Part shown: positions 1-6,486 of the stretch, in pieces | Layout: every line of letters begins with the position of its first letter | Position numbering within the stretch: the first letter of the stretch is position 1 | Source: Oscillospiraceae bacterium | GTDB taxonomy: Bacteria; Bacillota_A; Clostridia; Monoglobales; WRBX01 | Direction of reading: 5' to 3' | Length of the DNA: 10,042 bases | NCBI GenBank assembly: GCA_009784335.1 | Contig: WRBX01000014.1 | Coordinates: forward strand, 1-10,042 | Program-made: the position numbers and the translations under genes | The notes under the pieces: generated by a model | Told to the model about the DNA's origin: nothing | The model's input: only the letters and a program-made list of their open reading frames with translations | Databases searched by the model: none

Positions 1-1075
1 AGAAATTAAAGCCCTGGAAAAGAATAATAACTGTTAAAAAAACCATGGAAAGCTTTATCCAATGTGCCCTTAATACAAAGAGTAAAAAAGGAATAGTAAT
101 CAAAAATGAATACCATGCGTTATTTCTGCTTACGGTGAATAAAAATAAAACCGGTATGATTTTGAAAACGCTTGTTTTCTTAGAAAAATAATCACCGTCG
201 TATGCCATTTTATACATTTCTATGAAAAGCAAAATACAAGCTATCATAAATAAAACATCTTTTGTCGGTGCCGGAGCGAACATATGCAAAAATGGGTTTA
301 GTGCGAGAAAAAAGAAAATAATTATTCTCTGCCATTTAGGAATTCTGATTTTTGCTAAAAAGTAAATCAAATAAGAGAATGTTAAGCAACAAAGCAGGAT
401 TTGTGTTATTTCAAAAAGCGGAAGGAAATTAAAATCTAAAACTTTTCCTATTTTATAGAACAGTTCAAAGAACAGCGTATAAGCGATAGGATGCCATGCG
501 TTATATTCACCGGTTGTGACTTGATACATGAGCGAGTGAGGGCCGTTATTAAAATCCCAACCTTTAAGCCCCGGCCAAATAGAAATAAAAAATGGCAGAT
601 AACAAATAAATAATGCTATTGCAACAAGCCAAAAGGATCTTGCGTTATCAGTAAAAAACCACCATTTTTCTTCTTCTTTTTCTTTTGCCTTATAATTATC
701 CATCCAATTTAAAACATAAGATAAAGCATAATAAAAAATAAAGAATAATCCGATAAGCATCAGAGAAAACCCAAGATATTCCCAATTCCAAATCAATAAG
801 CTGTTGCGCTTAATCAAAAGATTACCAACGCTCTGTGAAATAGCAAGTAAAGCTGCAATAGATATTGCAAAAATATTAGCGCGCCCCACTATCTTCGGCG
901 CGTTGTTAACTGTTTTCCAAAGCACATAATAAAGAATAATATTTAGAAAGCTATTTATTCCTAAAACATTAACACCGAAGCTTTCATTTAGTTTGTCAGC
1001 CAATGGAAATAAAAAGTAATTAATTCCACAAAGAATTACAAAAGAAACTAAGCTAACAATTATCTTTTTTTTCAT
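1..1075 (-). CDS. GT-C-like polytopic membrane protein, paralog 1 (C-terminus outside the window)
   Basis: Reading the minus strand from the ATG at 1075 gives 358 codons with no stop, so the gene runs off the left edge. It is a clear paralog of the next two genes upstream: it starts MKKKIIVSLVSFVILCGIN, has four hydrophobic segments up to about residue 123, then a Lys/Glu-rich loop (130-137), the WWFFTDNARSFWL motif (138-150), a lone Asp174 after the next membrane segment, TKDV (271-274) and SRNN (316-319). The full protein should be about 590-605 residues, judged by its siblings. Its ATG overlaps the TGA of the upstream gene (ATGA), and AAGGA (1082-1086) lies 6 nt before the start, so it is translationally coupled and last of the three genes seen. 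Role inferred: membrane transferase of the GT-C type acting on envelope glycans. The substrate is unknown. The gene call is secure; the function is tentative. Confidence 0.9.
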   Translation of the reverse strand, partial: MKKKIIVSLVSFVILCGINYFLFPLADKLNESFGVNVLGINSFLNIILYYVLWKTVNNAPKIVGRANIFAISIAALLAISQSVGNLLIKRNSLLIWNWEYLGFSLMLIGLFFIFYYALSYVLNWMDNYKAKEKEEEKWWFFTDNARSFWLVAIALFICYLPFFISIWPGLKGWDFNNGPHSLMYQVTTGEYNAWHPIAYTLFFELFYKIGKVLDFNFLPLFEITQILLCCLTFSYLIYFLAKIRIPKWQRIIIFFFLALNPFLHMFAPAPTKDVLFMIACILLFIEMYKMAYDGDYFSKKTSVFKIIPVLFLFTVSRNNAWYSFLITIPFLLFVLRAHWIKLSMVFLTVIILFQGFNF

Positions 1076-2883
1076 AAGTTATCCTTTTGTTTTAGTATTT
1101 GAAGGAATATAACAATCGAAGGAATAGCAAGAACGACATACGGCATAAGATATCTTGCATAAACCACCGGCGCAAAAAAACAAGTGGCCAAATAAACGAT
1201 TAAGGGGATGAAAGCCACATATACCTTTGATCTTTTATATATCATCAGCACCATTATTAGCAGCATTGTCATTATAGCAAATGAATATGAAGTTAAGAAT
1301 GATATGATAGGAATATTGCTGGCAACAATATTGCGGTTGAGATGGATATATGCTTTTGCAATAAAATTGAGAGGAAGTTTCTTTGTGTCGCCAAGCAGCG
1401 ACCACACCGTTACATTTGCGCTTGGCTCCATCATCAAATAACCTTGCCCCGACCAGTTGTATCGCGGAGTTGGTGCATCTAAATACCACAAAGATAAATT
1501 TGTGTTTAGGAATGAAGCTGTGTATTGCAATGGAAATCTTATTCCAAGCTTTGCCCATAATAACATATATCGCATAGGATTTTCATCAAAAACATCTTTC
1601 TTAAATGAGATTTTAAGCTTTGAAAAATCATTGTTGGTGTGGCTGAATGTTGTGTAATCCAAATGGAAGATTTCGTCAAGCAACTCTATATCTTCTTCCG
1701 TTAATTTCTCTTTTTCTGAAAAATAGACTTTCCTCATTTGCTGCAAGATAGGCGACAAAGCATCGGCATCAAGCGCACGGCCTGCATTAAGAATATTATA
1801 CTGAAAAAATGATAAAGCCTGCAGCAAGATAATTACTGAGATTAAAACTACCGAAATCCTTTTCCAATAATGCCTCAGTGCAAAAAGCAAAAAAGGAATT
1901 GATACGAAAAATGCTATGTGAGCATTGCTTCGAAGCGCCGCGAATAGAAATAACAGTCCAATGAGTTTTGCCATGTTCCATACTTTTGATAAATACTCAC
2001 CGGTAGCATTAGCTAACTTGCAGGTTTCAATAAAAAGCAGGACGGAAACAAGCGTAAACATAACATCTTTAGCCGGCATTGGCGCAAAAATATGCAAGAA
2101 TGGATTCAGCGCAATGAATATGAAAACCATGATTCTCTGCCACCTGGCAACTTTGATTCTTGCCAAAAAATGTATCAAATATGAGAAAGTTAAGCACCAA
2201 AGCAGAATTTGAGTTATCTCAAATGCCGGCAGATAATTAAATTCATAAATCTTTCCGAGCCGATAAAAAAATTCTATAAAGAAAGTGTATAATATTGGTA
2301 GCCATGTATTATAATTCCCGGAAGTAATTTGGTCAATATGCCTTGTTGGCCCACCCTTAAAATCTACACTTACAAATCCCGGCCAAAACGAAAGAAAAAA
2401 AGGCAGATAACAAAGAAATAACACAAGTGTTATGAGCCAAAATGACCTTGCATTATCGGTGAAAAACCACCAACGGTTCTCTTCTTCTTCCTTATATTTG
2501 TGATTATCTATATAGTGGAAAACATGGGTGAGGATTAAATAAAATAATAAGAATAGCCCGGCCAGCATTAGTGAATATACTAAGAATTCCCAATTCCAAA
2601 TAACCAAGCTATATCTTTTGATTAAAATATTGCCTATTGTTTGCGATAATGCTAAGAATGCGGCTATCCAAATTGCAAAACTTTTGGCACGCCCCGCAAG
2701 CTTTGGCATTTTATCTACCGCTTTCCAAATCACAATCAACAAGAAAATGTTCAAAAAGCTATTAATTCCAAAAACATTAACTCCATAAGCTTCAGTTAGT
2801 TTATCGGCCAGCGGAAACAGGAAAAAGTTAATTCCGCAGAGGATAGCAATAGAAATCAAAGATGTGATTATGTTCTTTTTCAA
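1072..2883 (-). CDS. GT-C-like polytopic membrane protein, paralog 2 (603 aa, TTG start)
   Basis: This is a 603-residue integral membrane protein. Four N-terminal hydrophobic segments (about 5-25, 40-57, 66-88, 98-123) are followed by a charged loop, KYKEEEENR (129-137), and WWFFTDNARSFWL (138-150). A membrane segment then leads to Asp174, an extracytoplasmic position if the charged loop is cytoplasmic. Further marks are AKDV (271-274), LRSN (317-320), QQM (381-383), a soluble region of about 170 residues, and YARYLMP (575-581) in the last membrane segments. The lone acidic residue in the first outer loop and the late Arg are what GT-C fold transferases using polyprenyl-phosphate sugars would show. 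The overall look recalls DUF6020-type proteins, which I cannot verify here. The start is TTG at 2883, fixed by homology to MKKN/MKKK of its paralogs and by an AAGGAGG site 6 nt before it. It overlaps the upstream stop (TTGA) and the downstream start (ATGA). Function inferred: envelope polymer glycosylation. Confidence 0.93.
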   Translation of the reverse strand: MKKNIITSLISIAILCGINFFLFPLADKLTEAYGVNVFGINSFLNIFLLIVIWKAVDKMPKLAGRAKSFAIWIAAFLALSQTIGNILIKRYSLVIWNWEFLVYSLMLAGLFLLFYLILTHVFHYIDNHKYKEEEENRWWFFTDNARSFWLITLVLFLCYLPFFLSFWPGFVSVDFKGGPTRHIDQITSGNYNTWLPILYTFFIEFFYRLGKIYEFNYLPAFEITQILLWCLTFSYLIHFLARIKVARWQRIMVFIFIALNPFLHIFAPMPAKDVMFTLVSVLLFIETCKLANATGEYLSKVWNMAKLIGLLFLFAALRSNAHIAFFVSIPFLLFALRHYWKRISVVLISVIILLQALSFFQYNILNAGRALDADALSPILQQMRKVYFSEKEKLTEEDIELLDEIFHLDYTTFSHTNNDFSKLKISFKKDVFDENPMRYMLLWAKLGIRFPLQYTASFLNTNLSLWYLDAPTPRYNWSGQGYLMMEPSANVTVWSLLGDTKKLPLNFIAKAYIHLNRNIVASNIPIISFLTSYSFAIMTMLLIMVLMIYKRSKVYVAFIPLIVYLATCFFAPVVYARYLMPYVVLAIPSIVIFLQILKQKDNL

Positions 2884-4655
2884 TTCGAGCCTCCTTTTTT
2901 GAATTCGTCAAGCAATATTGCAACAGAAGGCAGCGCAAGGATAACATACGGCATTAAATATCTTGCAAATGCAACAGGCCCGAATAGATTAGTAAACCAA
3001 TATACAGCCAAGGGAAGCATCACTACCCAGATTTTTGATTTTCTATATATCAGTAGCAACATAACAAGAAGCATCGCCATTATTGAAACAGTAAAGGAAG
3101 TTAAATTTGAAACCAAGGGAATATTGCTTGCTTCTATGTTTTTGTTAATTTTGCTATAAGTTTTTGCAATATTGACGAAAGGAAATCCCGAGCGATTACC
3201 GTTTATCGGCTCAATATGAAAATAACCTCCGCCATCATGGCTATAACGCGGAACAGGGCTATCTAAATACCATAATGGCAGATTGGTGTTAAGAAAAGCT
3301 GCAATATATGTCAGCGGAAACCTGTAGCCTAAATTTGCCCATAGCTTGATATATTCGGAAGAATTACTTTTAAATATGGCCCCGTTAAATATATCAACTC
3401 TTTTAGAAAAATCATTAATAGTATCGGAATATCTTCGGTCTTCCAGCTTGAAAATCGCACCGAGAGCTTCAATTTCTTCTTGGCTCAAATCATCCTCATG
3501 AACTAAATAAACTTTTCGCATTTGTTGCAAAATGGGTGAGTAAGACTCACCGTCACGAGATTTGCCAACTTTAAAAACATCAAATTGCAAATAGTTCACG
3601 GCTTGCGCAAGTATGATGACTGACAAAATAATTGTAGTCATTTTAAGCCAATGCTTTCTAAAAACAAAAATCAAAAATGGCGCTGATATTAAAAATGAAT
3701 GCCAACCGTTATTTCTTGAAATAACAAAGAAAAATGCAATCAGAATTATTTTGATATTCATTTTTTTCGCGAGGTATATTGTAGAATCACTTGCCAGCTT
3801 ATAGATTTCGATAAAAAGCAGAATACATGCCCAAGTAAACATTACATCTTTGGTTGGCGCAGGCGCAAAAATATGCAAAAATGGATTCAGGAGAAGGAAT
3901 AGAAAAATAACAATTCTTTGCCATTTTAGAATCTTAATTTGCGCCAGAAAATAAATTAAATATGAAAAAGTCAGGCAACATAACAGGATTTGCACCCATT
4001 CAAAAACCGGTACAAAATAGAAATTAAATTTTTCACCAATATCATAAAAAATCTTGATGAACAAAGTATAAATCAAAGGATGATGTGCTGAATAATTTCC
4101 GCTTTCTATTTGTGGGATGATAGAGATTCTAAGGTCGTGGCCGCCAATTCCCTTCCAGTAGGTAATTATGTAGGGCAAATAGCAAATAGCGAACGCTAAA
4201 AAAACAAGCCAGAATGATTTTGCGTTATCGGTGAAAAACCACCATATTTTTTCTTTTTTTTCTTTTTGCTTATAATTATCAAGCCAGTGAAAAAGATAGA
4301 CTAAAATATAGTTAAACAAAAAGAAAAGGCCGATAAGCATAAACGCAAATGTTAAATGCTCCAAGCCCCAAAGCGTTAAGTTATTCTTTTTAACCAAAAT
4401 ATTGCCTATGCTTTGCGAAATAGCAAGAAATCCTGCGATTGAAAATATAAAAGCCTTGGCACGCCTCGCGATTTTAGGAGCTTTCTTTATTCCATACCAA
4501 ATTGCAAGAAACAAAACAATGTTGAAAATCGAGTTGGTTCCGCTAACATTAACGCCATAATCCGGCACCAATTTATCTGCCATTGGGAAGAAATAGTAAT
4601 TAATCCCGCAAAGAATAAAAAAAGATAAGCTTGCATGGATTATGTTCTTTTTCAT
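2880..4655 (-). CDS. GT-C-like polytopic membrane protein, paralog 3 (591 aa, first gene of the minus-strand operon)
   Basis: This is a 591-residue paralog of the two genes downstream. It begins MKKNIIHASLSFFILCGIN and carries the same series of marks: charged loop KQKEKKEK (129-136), WWFFTDNAKSFWL (138-150), Asp174 in GGHDL, TKDV (268-271), SRNN (313-316), QQMRKVY (377-383) and FARYLMP (563-569). Its soluble region is about 12 residues shorter than that of paralog 2, with the change concentrated after the WYLD(S/A)P-PRY block (residues 462-471). The ATG at 4655 has AAAGGAG (4661-4667) 5 nt upstream and a candidate promoter within 60 bp, so it heads the unit. Its last codons (KKGGSN) contain the ribosome binding site of the next gene. 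Like its paralogs it is inferred to be a GT-C-type transferase in the cytoplasmic membrane; donor and acceptor are unknown. A polymerase- or ligase-like role cannot be ruled out. Confidence 0.93.
   Translation of the reverse strand: MKKNIIHASLSFFILCGINYYFFPMADKLVPDYGVNVSGTNSIFNIVLFLAIWYGIKKAPKIARRAKAFIFSIAGFLAISQSIGNILVKKNNLTLWGLEHLTFAFMLIGLFFLFNYILVYLFHWLDNYKQKEKKEKIWWFFTDNAKSFWLVFLAFAICYLPYIITYWKGIGGHDLRISIIPQIESGNYSAHHPLIYTLFIKIFYDIGEKFNFYFVPVFEWVQILLCCLTFSYLIYFLAQIKILKWQRIVIFLFLLLNPFLHIFAPAPTKDVMFTWACILLFIEIYKLASDSTIYLAKKMNIKIILIAFFFVISRNNGWHSFLISAPFLIFVFRKHWLKMTTIILSVIILAQAVNYLQFDVFKVGKSRDGESYSPILQQMRKVYLVHEDDLSQEEIEALGAIFKLEDRRYSDTINDFSKRVDIFNGAIFKSNSSEYIKLWANLGYRFPLTYIAAFLNTNLPLWYLDSPVPRYSHDGGGYFHIEPINGNRSGFPFVNIAKTYSKINKNIEASNIPLVSNLTSFTVSIMAMLLVMLLLIYRKSKIWVVMLPLAVYWFTNLFGPVAFARYLMPYVILALPSVAILLDEFKKGGSN
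2890..2896 (-). promoter_or_regulatory. Shine-Dalgarno site fixing the TTG start of paralog 2
   Basis: On the minus strand AAGGAGG is followed by 6 nt (CTCGAA) and TTG at 2883-2881. The site lies wholly within the last codons of paralog 3 (Lys-Lys-Gly-Gly), and the start and stop overlap as TTGA. No ATG or GTG with a comparable site is present nearby, and the N-terminus that follows aligns with the paralogs, so TTG is the start. Confidence 0.85.
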
Positions 4656-4660
4656 AAAAA

Positions 4661-4667
4661 CTCCTTT
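4661..4667 (-). promoter_or_regulatory. Shine-Dalgarno site of paralog 3
   Basis: On the minus strand AAAGGAG is followed by 5 nt (TTTTT) and the ATG at 4655. It is a near-consensus site and contrasts with the divergent gene at 4769, which has none. Confidence 0.85.
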
Positions 4668-4685
4668 ATTAACCCCAACAATTAA

Positions 4686-4714
4686 AAGCTAATAAATATA
4701 AAAAGCATTGTCAA
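4686..4714 (-). promoter_or_regulatory. Candidate sigma70 promoter for the minus-strand operon
   Basis: On the minus strand a perfect TTGACA (4714-4709) is followed after 17 nt by TAGCTT (4691-4686). The latter is only a 3-of-6 match to TATAAT but keeps the T, A and final T. The region between is AT-rich. Transcription would start near 4679, giving a leader of about 25 nt that includes the Shine-Dalgarno site of the gene at 4655. The -35 box lies inside the 11-bp palindrome CATTG-T-CAATG (4706-4716), a possible operator. The weak -10 box is the main doubt. Confidence 0.5.
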
Positions 4715-4732
4715 TGATTGGAAGGAAAATGC

Positions 4733-4762
4733 TTGACATTCATCCCGCCATAATTAGATAAT
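4733..4762 (+). promoter_or_regulatory. Sigma70-type promoter of the YfhO-like gene, apparently leaderless
   Basis: A perfect TTGACA (4733-4738) is followed after 18 nt by GATAAT (4757-4762); the alternative TAGATA (4755-4760) gives a 16-nt spacer. Transcription would begin about 7 nt after the -10 box, at or within 1-2 nt of the ATG at 4769. No purine-rich ribosome binding site precedes that ATG. Box match and geometry are good; the start site itself is an inference. Confidence 0.65.
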
Positions 4763-4768
4763 ACCATC

Positions 4769-6442
4769 ATGAACAAAACTTTGAAGATTATTCTTCTTGT
4801 CTCTTTCGGAATAGCACTTGCTATTCTTGCTTGCCTGCCTTATTTGAACAATTATTATGTGCAGGGCGGCGGCTTGGGCAGAGGCGATGATGTTTATTAT
4901 CATGCACCACGGCTTTTGGCTTTGGCAATGGACTTAAAATATTTTAATATTCCTTTTGATGTTGCAAGATATTTTAATAATGGCTTTGGTATGTCTTTTG
5001 CGCTTTTTTATCCTCAATTTTTTCTGACAATTCCGGCGGCGCTAATTGCTCTTGGGTTAAATGCCATGTTTTCATATAAGATTTTCGTTTTTTTACTAAC
5101 TTTTGCCACTCTTGCGATTTGCTATTTAACCGGCAAGAAAATGCTAAAAAGTGATTTTGCCGCGATTTGTTTTGCCATTATCTACACATTCGCCACTTAT
5201 CGCTTGGGCGATATTTATCACCGCTTTGCCATCGGCGAAGTGCAGGCGATAACATTCTTTCCGCTATTTATTTATGCAATTTATAATATTTTCTATGAAG
5301 ATGGCAAGCGGTGGTATTGGCTGCCGATATCATTTTTCTGCGTGCTGAATTCGCACACTCTTTCTGCTGTTTTTATGGTTATGGCTTTTGCTGTTTTTCT
5401 TATTATTAATATTAAAAGTAGCATTCTCGATAAGAGCACTAGAAATGCAGTGTTAATCGGAAGTGCGTTCTGTGCACTAGTTTCGCTTAGTTTTGCGCTG
5501 CCCTATTTGGAGCAACTCTCCGTTCAAAAGCTCAACATACCAAATCCATGGAGTAACGGCAATGATTTAAGCCTCAGGCTTACCGGTTTTTTTAATAATT
5601 ATATGGGCAATCGAGCCACATATTATGGGGTAGGAATTGGGCTCGGTGTTTTAATGCTTGCTTTCGTTAGTGTTTTTTTCAAAAAAGAAAAAGAGAAGTT
5701 TTTTATCCATTGTTGGTTATTGGCAATAGGTTTTTACCTCTTCGCCTCTCAGGCTTTTAACTGGGATGACGGCGGCATTCTATTTAAGCTTTTTGGGTTC
5801 GTTCAATTCCCTTATAGGTTTTGGTTGATTATCTTGCCGTTGGCTTGCATTCCCGCTTGTTACCCGCTTAAATTCATTAAACCAAAACATTTTCAGCTTA
5901 TTATTATCTTGGCACTGGTTGTTAATAGTGCGCTTACAATTTACCCTCTTAAAGATATGTTTCGGCAGCACTCTTATCAATTTTGGGAATTCAGAGGAAC
6001 TTTTAGTGAAGACGGCAGGGGCACGCCCAACACTCTTGCGGGTGAGTTCTTGCCGGTTGACATATTCAAATACACCGGCAGCAGGGAAGCCTCGGGTAGA
6101 TATGCTTATGGAGATAACTTTGCTGTGAACCAGCATACCGATGAACAATATGCAACAAAGCTTGGCAAGTGGGGGCATAAGGCACAAATTAGTAATGCCG
6201 GCGAAACAACAATTATAATGCCTATTATTTACTATAAAGGATATAAGGCTTGGTACAACGGCAAAAGAGTGCCGATAGGCAGGAGCAACATGGCACTTGT
6301 TACTGTTAGCTCAGATTTCGGGCAATCGGGCGAGTTGATTGTTAGATATGTTCCGACATTTATCCAAACTGCGGCGCGGCTTATCACATATCCTGCACTT
6401 TTATATTTATTGTGGTTGACTTTTCGGCGTAGAAAATCTTGA
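4769..6442 (+). CDS. YfhO-like / 6-pyruvoyl-tetrahydropterin synthase-related GT-C membrane protein (557 aa)
   Basis: This is a polytopic membrane protein with a first membrane segment at residues 6-26, followed by an outer loop with GRGDDVYYHAPRL (37-49). The acidic pair D40-D41 sits where GT-C glycosyltransferases carry their catalytic acidic motif. Further family marks are HRFAIGE (151-157), NSHTLSA (194-200), QFPYRFW (346-352), GEFLPVD (425-431), and a soluble C-terminal part with YYKGYKAWYNGKRV (488-501) before a final membrane anchor (533-550) and an Arg/Lys-rich tail. These are typical of the YfhO-like set often annotated 6-pyruvoyl-tetrahydropterin synthase-related. YfhO of Bacillus is tied to glycosylation of lipoteichoic acid, so an envelope-glycan role is inferred. 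The ATG has no Shine-Dalgarno site and sits at the predicted transcription start. It faces away from the paralog operon, and the next gene follows after 44 bp. The specific sugar and acceptor cannot be told. Confidence 0.9.
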   Translation: MNKTLKIILLVSFGIALAILACLPYLNNYYVQGGGLGRGDDVYYHAPRLLALAMDLKYFNIPFDVARYFNNGFGMSFALFYPQFFLTIPAALIALGLNAMFSYKIFVFLLTFATLAICYLTGKKMLKSDFAAICFAIIYTFATYRLGDIYHRFAIGEVQAITFFPLFIYAIYNIFYEDGKRWYWLPISFFCVLNSHTLSAVFMVMAFAVFLIINIKSSILDKSTRNAVLIGSAFCALVSLSFALPYLEQLSVQKLNIPNPWSNGNDLSLRLTGFFNNYMGNRATYYGVGIGLGVLMLAFVSVFFKKEKEKFFIHCWLLAIGFYLFASQAFNWDDGGILFKLFGFVQFPYRFWLIILPLACIPACYPLKFIKPKHFQLIIILALVVNSALTIYPLKDMFRQHSYQFWEFRGTFSEDGRGTPNTLAGEFLPVDIFKYTGSREASGRYAYGDNFAVNQHTDEQYATKLGKWGHKAQISNAGETTIIMPIIYYKGYKAWYNGKRVPIGRSNMALVTVSSDFGQSGELIVRYVPTFIQTAARLITYPALLYLLWLTFRRRKS

Positions 6443-6466
6443 CATTGAGCAATTAGAAGGTAATAT
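6439..6466 (+). promoter_or_regulatory. Candidate promoter overlapping the stop codon of the YfhO-like gene
   Basis: TTGACA (6439-6444) contains the TGA stop codon at 6440-6442 and is followed after 16 nt by TAATAT (6461-6466, 4 of 6 matches); TATAAC (6464-6469, 5 of 6) lies at a long 19-nt spacing. The octamer TTGACATT is the same as in the promoter at 4733. It would start a short transcript just before the ribosome binding site at 6475. Readthrough from the upstream gene is also likely, so this may be secondary or chance. Confidence 0.4.
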
Positions 6467-6474
6467 AACTATTG

Positions 6475-6480
6475 AAAGGA
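6475..6480 (+). promoter_or_regulatory. Shine-Dalgarno site selecting the ATG at 6487
   Basis: AAAGGA lies 6 nt (ATTCAC) before ATG 6487. An in-frame TTG at 6472 would add five residues (initiator, then KGIH), but it would put this site inside the coding region and leave only AGAAGG at 11 nt spacing. The ATG start also gives the MKK beginning shared with the paralogs. Confidence 0.8.
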
Positions 6481-6486
6481 ATTCAC

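Noticed and set aside
1208..2212. Several plus-strand open frames of 61-107 codons within the minus-strand paralogs
   Set aside because: They overlap conserved membrane-protein coding sequence, lack ribosome binding sites and show no family features; they are shadows.
4729..4761. A 10-codon open frame (ATG at 4729, TAA at 4759) after GAAGGA, possible leader peptide
   Set aside because: The purine run is only 2 nt from the ATG, the frame overlaps the -35 and -10 boxes of a better-supported promoter, and no attenuator structure or codon run is present.
4656..4768. Riboswitch or small RNA in the divergent gap
   Set aside because: At 113 bp with two outward promoters there is no room for a structured leader on the plus side and only about 25 nt on the minus side; no stable GC-rich stems are visible.
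6472..6486. In-frame TTG at 6472 as the start of paralog 4
   Set aside because: It would leave the AAAGGA site inside the gene. The ATG at 6487 has proper spacing and matches the MKK start of the paralogs.
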